Of a DNA stretch of 64,000 bases, positions 1 through 8,433 are shown in pieces. A model generated the notes under the pieces. The model saw only the letters and a program-made list of their open reading frames with translations, had not been told where the DNA came from and made no database searches. The DNA comes from Pseudomonadota bacterium. GTDB lineage: Bacteria; Desulfobacterota; Desulfobulbia; Desulfobulbales; SURF-16. The position numbers were made by a program, and so were the translations under genes. Location of the stretch: assembly GCA_018816555.1 (NCBI GenBank), contig JAHIVT010000086.1, positions 1 through 64,000 of the forward strand. Reading direction: 5' to 3'. Within the stretch, counting starts at the first letter, position 1. Every line of letters starts with the position of its first letter.

Positions 1-153
1 ACCGGCCTGGTGGATTTCCTGAGTGTGCTGGAGAGCCAGCGTGCTCTTTATTTCTCCCAGGACCAGCTGGTGCAGAGTGATCAGCGAGTCTTTCTCGATC
101 TGGTTGCTCTGTTCAAGGCCCTGGGCGGCGGCTGGCAGTTTAGGGAACCTTGA
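1..153 (+). CDS. Outer-membrane efflux protein, TolC/NodT family (C-terminal end only)
   Basis: This is the last 50 codons of a gene entering from the left edge. The residues TGLVDFLSVLESQRALYFSQD followed by a helix ending in LFKALGGGW are the usual C-terminal repeat of TolC-family outer-membrane channels, which form the exit duct of RND efflux systems. The adaptor and RND pump follow on the same strand, so this is probably the third component of the same system. The last residues and the stop codon (CCTTGA) fall inside the left terminal inverted repeat of a MITE-like element. The natural C-terminus may therefore have been replaced by that insertion, although the conserved GGGW motif is kept. 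Confidence 0.85.
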   Translation, partial: TGLVDFLSVLESQRALYFSQDQLVQSDQRVFLDLVALFKALGGGWQFREP

Positions 154-296
154 AAAATTGCCCTCTGGCCCGATTACCATGTCGCGGCAAAAAGAAAAAT
201 GCTCACATATACCTAATATGCGGAGTTTATACCCATTAGGGTGCTTTTTATTTTCACCGCTCCTTGTTCTCGAACCAGATGTCTAATTTTTCAAGG
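148..296. mobile_element. MITE-like inverted-repeat element closing the TolC-family gene
   Basis: A 149-bp AT-rich segment is bounded by perfect 12-bp inverted repeats, CCTTGAAAAATT at 148-159 and its complement at 285-296. The inside is also roughly palindromic (ACCTAAT near 208 against ATTAGGGT near 234; GCGG plus an A-rich run against its complement). It has no coding capacity. It looks like a miniature inverted-repeat element or the remains of one. No target duplication is obvious. Confidence 0.55.
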
Positions 297-445
297 CACC
301 CTTTAATGATCGGACGGTGACGCCCAGGCGGCGGGGCAGGGAGATGCTGTCGGCCTCACACGAAAACGGGGGGTGCTGATGGCAGATAGCAGACAGGAGG
401 CGGGCTCGTTGCCCGGCCGTCTTGAATAGTTTTGAGGATCAAGTG

Positions 446-1609
446 ATGATTGGGTATGTGAACACGAACTGGCGCACCAGCATCTGCGCAATACTGGCTA
501 TTATGTTGCTTCTCCTCACCGGCTGTTCCGGGAGCAAGGACAAGGCCAAGGCGGCGGATCAGCAGAAAAAATCCGCTGTGCCGGTGACCATCGCCGTTGC
601 CGACCGCAAGACCATGCCGGTGGAGCTGATGGCCATCGGCAACGTGGAGGCCTTTGCCACGGTGGCCATCAAGTCACAGATCACCGGCGAGCTGCAGACC
701 GTGCATTTCCAGGAGGGGCAGGAGGTGAAAAAGGGCGATATGCTCTTCACCATTGATCCCCGGCCCTATGAGGCGAAACTCTCCGAGGCGGAGGCCAATC
801 TGGCCAAGGGGCTGGCCGAGCTGGACAACGCCCGCAAGCAGGTGGACCGTTACGGGGCCGTGGCGCAGAAGGGGTATGTGTCCGCCGAGCAGTACGACCA
901 GGTGCGCACCAGCGCCGCCACCCTGGAGGCCGGCATTCTGGCCGATAAGGCGGCGGTGGAGAATGCCAGACTCGATCTTGCCTATTGCGCCATCCGTTCC
1001 CCCATTGACGGTTTTGCCGGCAATATCAAGGCGGACCAGGGCAATCTGATCAAGGCCAATGCCGATACCGACATGGTCACCATCAACCAGGTGCTTCCCA
1101 TCAATGTCGCCTTTGCCCTGCCGGAAAGGGACCTGCCCCAGGTGAAGCGGTATATGAAGGCTCGCCCTCTGCAGGTCATGGCGGCCATCTCCGAGGAAGA
1201 AGGGCAACCCCTTAGCGGTAAACTCACCTTTATCGACAACACCATTGATCAGGCCACCGGCACCATTCTGCTCAAGGCGAGCTATGCCAATGAGGACGGC
1301 AGGCTCTGGCCCGGACAGTTCGTCAATGTGGTGCTTGCGCTCACCAGCCAGCCGGATGTGGTGGTCATCCCCACCCTGGCTGTGCAGACCGGCCAGAAAG
1401 GTCAGTATGTGTATGTGGTCAAGGAAGATCTCTCCGTGGAATATCGGGACGTGGTCACCGGCATAAACGCCGGCAGTGAGGTGGTGATTGACCAGGGGCT
1501 GCAGGCCGGTGAGAAGGTGGTAACCGACGGCCAGCTCCGTCTTACGCCGGGGGCTCTGGTGAAGATTGCCGACAGCGTCCGGCAGCAGTCAGGCAAGGAG
1601 AGCCAGTGA
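446..1609 (+). CDS. RND efflux periplasmic adaptor (membrane fusion) lipoprotein
   Basis: This 387-residue protein is the periplasmic adaptor linking an RND pump to its outer-membrane channel. The start at ATG 446 is preferred because GAGG lies 8 bases upstream; an in-frame TTG at 422 would add 8 residues. The N-terminus has a hydrophobic stretch ending in LLTGC, a lipobox, so the mature protein should be lipid-anchored. A lipoyl/hairpin region follows (QITGELQTVHFQEGQEVKKGD, then a coiled coil at about 95-165), then barrel domains with the PIDGFAG motif. Its stop codon overlaps the GTG of the pump gene by four bases. The substrate cannot be read from the sequence. Confidence 0.9.
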   Translation: MIGYVNTNWRTSICAILAIMLLLLTGCSGSKDKAKAADQQKKSAVPVTIAVADRKTMPVELMAIGNVEAFATVAIKSQITGELQTVHFQEGQEVKKGDMLFTIDPRPYEAKLSEAEANLAKGLAELDNARKQVDRYGAVAQKGYVSAEQYDQVRTSAATLEAGILADKAAVENARLDLAYCAIRSPIDGFAGNIKADQGNLIKANADTDMVTINQVLPINVAFALPERDLPQVKRYMKARPLQVMAAISEEEGQPLSGKLTFIDNTIDQATGTILLKASYANEDGRLWPGQFVNVVLALTSQPDVVVIPTLAVQTGQKGQYVYVVKEDLSVEYRDVVTGINAGSEVVIDQGLQAGEKVVTDGQLRLTPGALVKIADSVRQQSGKESQ

Positions 1610-4600
1610 ATATCCCGGAGCTTTTCATCCGCCGGCCGGTGATGACCACCCTGGTCATGCTGGGCATCCTGGTTTTCGGCATAATGAGTTATGGTCTGCT
1701 GCCGGTGAGCGAACTGCCCAGTGTCGATTTCCCCACCATTCAGGTGACGGCCAGTCTGCCCGGGGCCAGTCCCGAGACCATGGCATCTTCCGTGGCAACG
1801 CCCCTGGAGCGGCAGTTTTCCACCATCGCCGGGGTGGATTCCATGACCTCCACCAGCGGTCAGGGGGTGACCAATGTCACCCTGCAGTTCTCCCTGGACC
1901 ATGATCTGGACGGTGCGGCCCTGGACGTGCAGACCGCCATCTCCAAGGCGCTCAAGCTGCTGCCCGCGGAGATGCCCAGCCCGCCCTCCTATTCAAAGGT
2001 GAATCCTGCTGATTCGCCGATTCTCTACCTGGCGCTGAGCTCGGACATCCTGCCCCTGTCCACCGTGGACGAGTATGCGGAAACCCTCATGGCCCAGCGC
2101 ATCTCCATGGTCAGCGGCGTGGCCCAGGTCATGGTTTACGGAGCCCAGAAGTATGCGGTGCGGGTCCAGGTAAATCCTCGGGCCCTGTCCTCCATGGGCA
2201 TTTCCCTGGATGAGGTGTCCACCGCCATCCAGGAGAGCAACGTCAACCTGCCCACCGGCACCCTGTACGGCCGGCATCAGGCCTTTACCGTGCAGGCCAC
2301 CGGCCAGCTCGGCAGCGCCGACGCCTACCGCCCCCTGATTGTGGCCTACCGCAACGGCTCGCCCATCCGGCTTGAGCAGCTCGGTCGGGTCATCGACAGT
2401 GTGGAGAACGACAAGGCGGCAAGCTGGCTCAACCGCAGCCGGGCCATTGTCCTGGCCATCCAGCGGCAGCCGGGCACCAATACCGTGGAGGTGGTGGATG
2501 CCATCAAGGGACTGCTGCCCTCTTTCCGGGACAGGATTCCCGCCCCGGTGAATCTCTCCATCCTCTATGACCGTTCCCAATCCATCCGGGAATCGGTGCA
2601 CGACGTCAAGTTCACCCTCTATCTCGCCATCTGCCTGGTGGTCATGGTGATCTTTCTCTTTCTGCGCAATTTCTCCGCCACGGTCATCTCCAGCCTCGCT
2701 CTGCCGCTTTCCATCATCGGCACCTTTGCGGTCATGGAGCGTCTGGGCTACAGCCTGGACAATATTTCCCTCATGGCCATCACCCTGTCGGTGGGTTTTG
2801 TGGTGGATGACGCCATCGTCATGCTGGAAAATATCGTGCGCCATATGGAAATGGGCAAGGGCAGGATGCAGGCCGCCCTGGACGGTGCCAGGGAAATCGG
2901 CTTCACCATTGTCTCCATGACCCTTTCCCTTACCGCCGTATTCATTCCGCTGTTCTTCATGGGCGGCATCATGGGCCGGCTGCTGCATGAATTTGCCGTG
3001 ACCATCAGCGCGGCGGTGCTGATTTCAGGCTTTGTCTCCCTGTCGCTGACGCCGATGCTGTGCAGCCGTTTCCTGAAGCCGCCGGGCACTGCCCGGCACG
3101 GCAGGCTGTATGCCGCCTCCGAGCGCTTTTTCGACGGCATGCGGCACGGCTATGAACAAAGCCTGCAAGTGGTGCTGCGCCACCGGCTGGTGACGCTGAT
3201 CTGTTCCATCCTGCTGGTTGCGGTTACCGCCCATCTTTTCAAGATCATTCCCAAGGAGTTCATCCCCAGCCAGGACACGGGACGCATCGTCGGCTTTACC
3301 GAAGGCGCCCAAGGCATCTCGTATCAGTCCATGGTGGAGCATCAGCAGGCGGTGGCCGAGGTTCTCAGCCAGGAGCCTGGTGTCGCCAACTTCATGTCCG
3401 CGGTGGGGGCCAGGAGTTCGAGCCCCACCGGCAACTCCGGCCGCTTTTTCTTGACTCTCACGCCCCTTTCCGAACGGCAGGCGGGTGTTGACCAGATCAT
3501 TCAGGATCTGCGGCAGAAACTGGCGGCCATACCGGGCATCAAGGTGTTTATGCAGAACCCGCCGGTTATCAGGATCGGCGGCCGGCTGACCAAGAGTCTC
3601 TACCAGTATACCCTGCAGGCAACGGACATGGAGGAACTGCAGCAGTGGGCGCCGCAGGTTGAGGACAAGCTGCGGGACATCCCGGAACTGCAGGATCTCT
3701 CCAGTGACCTGGAAATCACCAACCCCCAGGTGGTGGTGGATATAGACCGCAACAAGGCCCTGACTCTCGGCATCACTCCGGAACAGATTGAAAGCACCCT
3801 ATATGATGCCTATGGCTCCCGGCAGGTGTCAACGATTTATACCTCGGCAAACCAGTACCAGGTCATTCTGGAGGTGGAGCCGCAGTATCAGCAATCACCC
3901 GCCTCGCTGTCGCTTCTCTATCTCCGGTCAAACTCGGGCAAGCTTGTGCCTCTGGACAGTGTGGCAACGCTCCACAGGAATCTTGGCCCCCTGACCATCA
4001 ACCACACCGGTCAGCTCCCTTCGGTGACTCTGTCCTTCAACCTCAAGCCCGGCGTGGCACTCGGTGATGCGGTGGACAGGATCCGCACGGCCGTACAGGA
4101 AATGCGGCTGCCTGCCACGGTCACTACCAGCTTCCAGGGCACGGCCCAGGAATTCGAGGCATCGGCCAAAGGCATGTGGTTGCTGCTCACCCTGGCCATC
4201 CTGGTCATCTACATCGTGCTGGGTATCCTGTATGAGAGCTTCATCCACCCGCTGACTATCCTCTCCGGCCTGCCTGCCGCCGGTGTCGGCGCGCTGGTGA
4301 CGCTGCTGCTTTTTGACACCAGCCTGAGCATCTATGCCTTTGTGGGCGTCATCATGCTGATCGGCATAGTGAAGAAGAATGCCATCATGATGATCGACTT
4401 CGCCCTGATGGTGCAGCGCAAGGAGGGGAAAAGCCCGGCGGATGCCATCTATGACGGCTGTATCCTCCGCTTTCGGCCGATCATGATGACCACCATGGCC
4501 GCCCTCATGGGCTCTCTTCCCATCGCCCTGGGCTGGGGCGCCGGGGCGGAGGCCCGCCGGCCTCTGGGTCTGGCGGTGGTGGGCGGTCTTCTCCTTTCCC

Positions 4601-4725
4601 AGTTTCTGACCCTCTACATAACGCCGGTGATCTATATTTATCTGGAGTCGTTTGTGGTAAACATGAAAAAACTGTTCAAGGGGCGGCGGCAGCATGCGGC
4701 TGCGGAAGAGATTTTCCCGCTGTAG
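1606..4725 (+). CDS. RND efflux transporter, HAE1 family (MdtB/MdtC-like)
   Basis: A 1039-residue inner-membrane proton-driven exporter of full AcrB-family length. The GTG start overlaps the adaptor stop, and AAGGAG lies about 8 bases upstream. The pattern is TM1, a periplasmic porter domain, TM2-6, a second porter domain and TM8-12. The proton-relay acidic pair is present in TM4 (GFVVDDAIVMLENI, about residues 400-412). The TM10 lysine is present in GIVKKNAIMMIDFAL (near 925). It should therefore be a working pump. The PASTA-like start (FIRRPVMTTLVMLGI) and overall motifs resemble the MdtB/MdtC branch. Substrates are probably hydrophobic drugs, bile-type compounds or metabolites, but this is not determined. 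Confidence 0.93.
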   Translation: MNIPELFIRRPVMTTLVMLGILVFGIMSYGLLPVSELPSVDFPTIQVTASLPGASPETMASSVATPLERQFSTIAGVDSMTSTSGQGVTNVTLQFSLDHDLDGAALDVQTAISKALKLLPAEMPSPPSYSKVNPADSPILYLALSSDILPLSTVDEYAETLMAQRISMVSGVAQVMVYGAQKYAVRVQVNPRALSSMGISLDEVSTAIQESNVNLPTGTLYGRHQAFTVQATGQLGSADAYRPLIVAYRNGSPIRLEQLGRVIDSVENDKAASWLNRSRAIVLAIQRQPGTNTVEVVDAIKGLLPSFRDRIPAPVNLSILYDRSQSIRESVHDVKFTLYLAICLVVMVIFLFLRNFSATVISSLALPLSIIGTFAVMERLGYSLDNISLMAITLSVGFVVDDAIVMLENIVRHMEMGKGRMQAALDGAREIGFTIVSMTLSLTAVFIPLFFMGGIMGRLLHEFAVTISAAVLISGFVSLSLTPMLCSRFLKPPGTARHGRLYAASERFFDGMRHGYEQSLQVVLRHRLVTLICSILLVAVTAHLFKIIPKEFIPSQDTGRIVGFTEGAQGISYQSMVEHQQAVAEVLSQEPGVANFMSAVGARSSSPTGNSGRFFLTLTPLSERQAGVDQIIQDLRQKLAAIPGIKVFMQNPPVIRIGGRLTKSLYQYTLQATDMEELQQWAPQVEDKLRDIPELQDLSSDLEITNPQVVVDIDRNKALTLGITPEQIESTLYDAYGSRQVSTIYTSANQYQVILEVEPQYQQSPASLSLLYLRSNSGKLVPLDSVATLHRNLGPLTINHTGQLPSVTLSFNLKPGVALGDAVDRIRTAVQEMRLPATVTTSFQGTAQEFEASAKGMWLLLTLAILVIYIVLGILYESFIHPLTILSGLPAAGVGALVTLLLFDTSLSIYAFVGVIMLIGIVKKNAIMMIDFALMVQRKEGKSPADAIYDGCILRFRPIMMTTMAALMGSLPIALGWGAGAEARRPLGLAVVGGLLLSQFLTLYITPVIYIYLESFVVNMKKLFKGRRQHAAAEEIFPL

Positions 4726-4777
4726 GATGGGCGTGTCTAAAGGACTTAGATGTTAAAATGTGACGTTTTATCTGTGC

Positions 4778-4795
4778 CGTCATGCCGGCATGACG
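4778..4795. repeat. Perfect 18-bp palindrome after the RND operon
   Basis: CGTCATGCCGGCATGACG at this position is a perfect palindrome 52 bases after the pump stop codon. There is no U-rich tail, so it is not a typical intrinsic terminator. It resembles the cores of the CGTCATTCC-type dispersed repeats; one copy of that type is inside the element at 30543-30707. Confidence 0.6.
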
Positions 4796-4914
4796 AAGAT
4801 TATTTAATTTCTAGTCTCAACAAACATTATCAGCAATGATTGTCGAGCTATGGTATTGTTTTTGTCAGAAAATTCGGGCTGAACAAAAAAATGCGCCAGC
4901 CAGGGAGCAGAAAT

Positions 4915-5223
4915 ATGAGAAAACCAGATGAACAGCGACCATGCGCGATGGGAAGGGCGGTTTGTGGAGCAGCTGGGCTTGCAGGAACACTGATCAGGCT
5001 GACGGTCGGCATAGTGGCTGTTGCCTGTTTGGGGTATCTGGCTGCAGGCTCCATAAGAAAGCAGGAGGGAAAAAAGAAAAAAATGTCACTCCACCCCTCT
5101 CGACGGGGAGATGGCATGCATCATAAATCGGCAGCGACACGCAGCAGCAGCGGACGGCAGGGCGCAGCTCGTGAAAATGCCAGCCGGCTATCTGGCCGTC
5201 CTGCCGGGCGGTTCCCGGGCTGA
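4915..5223 (+). CDS. Possible small membrane protein, unknown
   Basis: A 102-codon reading frame with GGGAG 8 bases before the ATG. It contains one hydrophobic stretch (TLIRLTVGIVAVACLGYLAAGSI) that could span the membrane, followed by a very basic, low-complexity tail. The hydrophobic part faintly resembles small DUF2892-type membrane proteins. The tail looks non-coding, so the frame may be fortuitous. It is the only candidate gene between the RND operon and the convergent signalling block; the rest of 4726-5233 shows only the palindrome at 4778-4795. Confidence 0.2.
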   Translation: MRKPDEQRPCAMGRAVCGAAGLAGTLIRLTVGIVAVACLGYLAAGSIRKQEGKKKKMSLHPSRRGDGMHHKSAATRSSSGRQGAARENASRLSGRPAGRFPG

Positions 5224-5233
5224 CGACTGCTTC

Positions 5234-5923
5234 TTACGGCTTGGTGGCCAGCGAGGGGACAATGAGGCTGATCACCTGTTTTGCGTCGCCGGCCTGGGAC
5301 AATTCAGCAACTCTGCCCTGCAGGGTGTCGAGGGCTTCCTGGATCATACCCATAGTTTCATCATCAATAAGTTTGGCAAAGTCTTCTTTTTCGCCGCTTA
5401 AACCAAAAGTTATCTGCACGCCGCCATTCTGTTCGCCTGAAATGATCTCAAGGAGAGAGCGGTTCTTCACTCTCTTCAGGGCCATGGTGTAGAGTTTGAA
5501 AACAACATACTGCACCATGGATGGATTGTTGTGGATCGCCGGCAGGCCCTCACGAAGTTCGATCTTCAGATCAATCTCCCTGAGGCGTGAAAATCTTCGT
5601 AAAAATGTGAGTTCTTCCGCCAGCAGGTCATTCACCTGGAAAGTTGAAAACGGCGTGTCCTGGCGATGGGCAAACCCATTGAGATTGTTGGCCATGTCCG
5701 TGGCCTGGACGACTCGTCTCTGAATGGAGGTTGTAATTTTCTGTAGTTTGAGGGCAAGAGCTTCGTCCGTTATCCTGCCCATGTCGATCATGTCAGTGAT
5801 CAATCCATTTGATTCCTTGATGATGGCGAGATGATTCTTCAGGTCGTGGGTAAATCCGGCCAGTATCCGCCCAAAAAATTCAAGCTGCAGGGTGCGAAGT
5901 TCGTATTCACTGTCTTCTTTCAT
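5234..5923 (-). CDS. Degenerate histidine kinase or ChpT-like phosphotransferase
   Basis: A 229-residue protein with a DHp-like helix at its start (ILAGFTHDLKNHLAIIKE, His26 as the likely phospho-acceptor) and a second long helix. The C-terminal half sits where the ATP-binding domain should be. The N-box position reads NNPSMVQYVVFKLYTMALK, and no clear G1 or G2 box (DxGxG, GxGLGL) can be found. There is no sensor or membrane segment. This layout resembles histidine phosphotransferases of the ChpT type, which evolved from kinases that lost ATP binding. The gene overlaps the preceding receiver gene by four bases (ATGA), so the natural partner is that receiver. It is the last gene of the operon begun by the sigma-54 activator. 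Confidence 0.7.
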   Translation of the reverse strand: MKEDSEYELRTLQLEFFGRILAGFTHDLKNHLAIIKESNGLITDMIDMGRITDEALALKLQKITTSIQRRVVQATDMANNLNGFAHRQDTPFSTFQVNDLLAEELTFLRRFSRLREIDLKIELREGLPAIHNNPSMVQYVVFKLYTMALKRVKNRSLLEIISGEQNGGVQITFGLSGEKEDFAKLIDDETMGMIQEALDTLQGRVAELSQAGDAKQVISLIVPSLATKP

Positions 5924-6306
5924 GGCTGTTTCCTGAGGGTTCTTTGTTCATAGGCCTGGTTTATTTTTTCAAGGAGAAGATCAAGATCAATGGGTTTCAT
6001 GATATAGTCGAAGGCACCACGTTCCATGCCCTCAATGCCGCTGGAGGTGGAGCCGTGGCCGGTCAGCATGATCACCTCAATGGACGGATCATGCGATTTG
6101 ATGCCGTTCAGCACTTCCAGGCCGCTCAGGTCAGGCATTTTCAGATCCAGGATGACGACATCAGGCGTCCGGACAAGAATGGTTGACAGGGCGTCTTTGC
6201 CGTTATTGACAGTTTCCGCCGCTATGTCTCTGAGTTCAAGACGTTCGGCCAGGGTTGCGGCGAACTCTACTTCATCGTCAACGATTAATACTTTTATTTC
6301 ACTCAT
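5920..6306 (-). CDS. Single-domain response regulator (receiver only)
   Basis: A 128-residue CheY-like receiver domain with the acidic pair in VLIVDDEVEF, phospho-acceptor Asp in DVVILDLKMPDLSG, Thr in MLTGHGS and Lys in IMKPID. It has no output domain. The ATG at 6306 is chosen because it overlaps the kinase stop in the coupling sequence ATGAGTGA and starts directly at the domain. An upstream in-frame ATG at 6357 would add 17 atypical residues. It probably shuttles phosphate between the sensor kinase encoded just upstream and the phosphotransferase-like protein encoded just downstream. Confidence 0.9.
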   Translation of the reverse strand: MSEIKVLIVDDEVEFAATLAERLELRDIAAETVNNGKDALSTILVRTPDVVILDLKMPDLSGLEVLNGIKSHDPSIEVIMLTGHGSTSSGIEGMERGAFDYIMKPIDLDLLLEKINQAYEQRTLRKQP

Positions 6307-8044
6307 TTTTATCTCTCTCTGCTGATTTGTCGGGTTTAATCGGTAAACGGATTTCAAAGGTAGCTCCCTTGCCGACTTCAGAGCTTACCGTGATGTCCCC
6401 ACCGAGTTTCTTAACCAGCCCATAAGTTATTGAAAGTCCTAAGCCTGTACCTTTGCCTGGTGCCTTGGTTGTAAAAAAAGGATCAAAAATGTGCTTCAGA
6501 ATATTTGGGGGAATGCCCGGGCCGCTGTCCTGGATTTTCACTACCACGTCTTTCGCCTGGAGAACCCCGCTGGTAATCGATATAAGCCCGTCCTTGCCGA
6601 TGGCGTCGATGGCGTTATTGATAATATTTAAAAAGATCTGTTGCAGTTGGCCCTTGTCGCAGTAAATTGTGGGGAGGTCCTCCTGGAAGTGCAGCTCCAG
6701 GCGGATACGGTTATACATGGCCTCTTTTTCCAGGAAATTTAAAACTTCCTGTATCAGTTCGTTCAGTTTGATCTCTTCCAGGATAACGTCCATGCGCCGG
6801 GCAAAACCCAGCAGTCGGTGGGTAATGGCCTTGCAACGGCTGACACCGTTTTGGATTCCTGCAATGGATGTGTAGAATTTATCCTTGTATTTGAAATCTT
6901 CAGTCAGACCCAGCAGGTCCTGCATCAGGCCGCTTTTCTGGTCAATGATTGCCAGGGGATTATTTATTTCATGGGCCACGCCGGCAGCCAGCCTGCCAAT
7001 GGAGGCAAGCTTGTTGGAGTGCTCCGCTTCGGTGAGAAGTGATTGCCTTTTTTCGTCGGTTTCGCGGATGCGGTTGGTGAGCATTGTCGAAAGAGAATAG
7101 GAAATCACCAGACAGGCCACCGAACAGCAGAGGAAGATCAACAGCAGTCTTTTGCGGAAGGAAGACCATGCGGCCTGGTGGACATATTTTTGTTTAATGA
7201 GTACCAGCATCCACGGCGTATTCTCAAGTGCGGCACTGACCTGCAGGACATCGCCCATACCCCGCTCCAGCTTGACGATATCGTGGATATGCGAGGAAGT
7301 TTCACATACCGGACAGTACTCCATGGAGTTGCCGAAAAAGCGGGAGGAGGTCTGCAGTTTGCCGGTTCTGCTGACGAGAAAGATATCATCTGACGCCTTG
7401 GTATTGATGGTTGAGATGAAATTCTGCAGGGTATCGGCATTGATGGTGGCGCGAAGCACCCAGAACTCCTCCGTATCAGGCCGCTTTTTACTGATTGCTA
7501 TGACAAAGTGGGGAATGTTGCGGTAGCCGAGAAAGACGTTGCTGATGTAAAAACCCCGGCTCACTACCTGGTCAAACCATTCCTGCACCCGGTAATTATA
7601 ACCCTGCAGTTTGTAAGGGCCGGCATACGTCAGCTGGATGCCCCGGGAGTCGATAACACCCAGGTCGACAAACCCATTGTATTTTAATTTGAGCCGGATC
7701 AGCATGGTATCCAGGGTTCCCTGCTCCAGGATTTCGTCACAGCGGTCCTCCCGGACAATGAATTCGATGCTGGAATGCAGTTCATTGATCAGGGCCTGCA
7801 TGGTTTTATGGGCGCCTTCCAGGTTCCATAGCAGCTGCTCCCTTTCCGTCGTCTGGAGAAGGTCCCTGTATTGAAAATAACCAATTGCCGCAGTAATGGT
7901 TGCCGGCAGCATGGAGATGGTGAGCATGGTTGTCAGCAGACTGATGCGAAATGTCTTGTACCTTTTATTCATGCCCGACGCATCATCAGTACCGTATTCA
8001 TCTCCCGGTAAAAACTTGGCCAGCCAGCGGTTGAACTTATTCAT
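6299..8044 (-). CDS. Membrane sensor histidine kinase with periplasmic Cache-type domain
   Basis: A 581-residue kinase. A transmembrane helix near residues 30-50 and a second near 300-320 bracket a large extracytoplasmic domain with double-Cache character. That domain includes a CPVC pair in [13 protein letters not shown] that could bind metal or form a disulfide. The DHp motif is [11 protein letters not shown] (His358). The ATP-binding domain has [36 protein letters not shown]. The ATG at 8044 is preferred: it overlaps the upstream stop as ATGA, and GAGG lies 7 bases before it. The alternative at 8050 has GAGG too close. Cache domains usually bind small metabolites; the ligand here is unknown. 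Confidence 0.92.
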   Translation of the reverse strand: MNKFNRWLAKFLPGDEYGTDDASGMNKRYKTFRISLLTTMLTISMLPATITAAIGYFQYRDLLQTTEREQLLWNLEGAHKTMQALINELHSSIEFIVREDRCDEILEQGTLDTMLIRLKLKYNGFVDLGVIDSRGIQLTYAGPYKLQGYNYRVQEWFDQVVSRGFYISNVFLGYRNIPHFVIAISKKRPDTEEFWVLRATINADTLQNFISTINTKASDDIFLVSRTGKLQTSSRFFGNSMEYCPVCETSSHIHDIVKLERGMGDVLQVSAALENTPWMLVLIKQKYVHQAAWSSFRKRLLLIFLCCSVACLVISYSLSTMLTNRIRETDEKRQSLLTEAEHSNKLASIGRLAAGVAHEINNPLAIIDQKSGLMQDLLGLTEDFKYKDKFYTSIAGIQNGVSRCKAITHRLLGFARRMDVILEEIKLNELIQEVLNFLEKEAMYNRIRLELHFQEDLPTIYCDKGQLQQIFLNIINNAIDAIGKDGLISITSGVLQAKDVVVKIQDSGPGIPPNILKHIFDPFFTTKAPGKGTGLGLSITYGLVKKLGGDITVSSEVGKGATFEIRLPIKPDKSAERDKNE

Positions 8045-8406
8045 GGACATGCCTCATCGCCGACAGCACCGGTCAGTATGGTTCCGGAGACAAGGCGGTT
8101 TTCAAGAACCAGTTGCAATGCCTCTGCATAGGGTCCGATAACCGAGTCAAAAATCTTCTTTTTGGTCCAGGAAAGGTATTTGTAATGCCGTTCTTCAATA
8201 CCGCCGCAGACGACGATTGTAATATCCTCCTTGGTAATAAAACTGCAGAGTTCATCTGCAGACGGTCGTGAGATGAGAATGGTTCTTGGTTTCTCGAACA
8301 GATTTTGCCCGTCGGTTGAAGCGATCAGAACCTCTGATACCATGTCAAATCTCGGGGCTATGAAATTCCCCTGGATGGTAATCAGTATTTTGCTAAGTTT
8401 TTCCAC
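8041..8406 (-). CDS. NifX/NifB-like (dinitrogenase iron-molybdenum cofactor family) small protein
   Basis: A 121-residue cytoplasmic protein starting with GTG, with AGGA six bases upstream. The opening ILITIQGNFIAPRFDMVSEVLI is typical of the family, whose members bind metal-cofactor precursors or act as regulatory ligand binders. The usual glycine-rich C-terminal segment is present ([21 protein letters not shown]). No nitrogen-fixation genes are nearby. The gene lies between a sigma-54 activator and a sensor kinase, and is coupled to the kinase by ATGA. A sensing or regulatory role in this operon is therefore more likely than cofactor assembly (inference). Confidence 0.7.
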   Translation of the reverse strand: MEKLSKILITIQGNFIAPRFDMVSEVLIASTDGQNLFEKPRTILISRPSADELCSFITKEDITIVVCGGIEERHYKYLSWTKKKIFDSVIGPYAEALQLVLENRLVSGTILTGAVGDEACP

Positions 8407-8433
8407 GGATGTCCTGTATTTTGTTTGATGGAA

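Noticed and set aside
1993-2988. Long reading frame antisense to the first RND pump gene
   Set aside because: Composition is His/Gly/Asp-rich, typical of the complement of a GC-rich coding strand; the pump frame is unambiguous.
8041-8406. NifX-like protein as evidence for a nitrogenase cluster
   Set aside because: No nif structural or assembly genes are present in the window; the context is two-component signalling.
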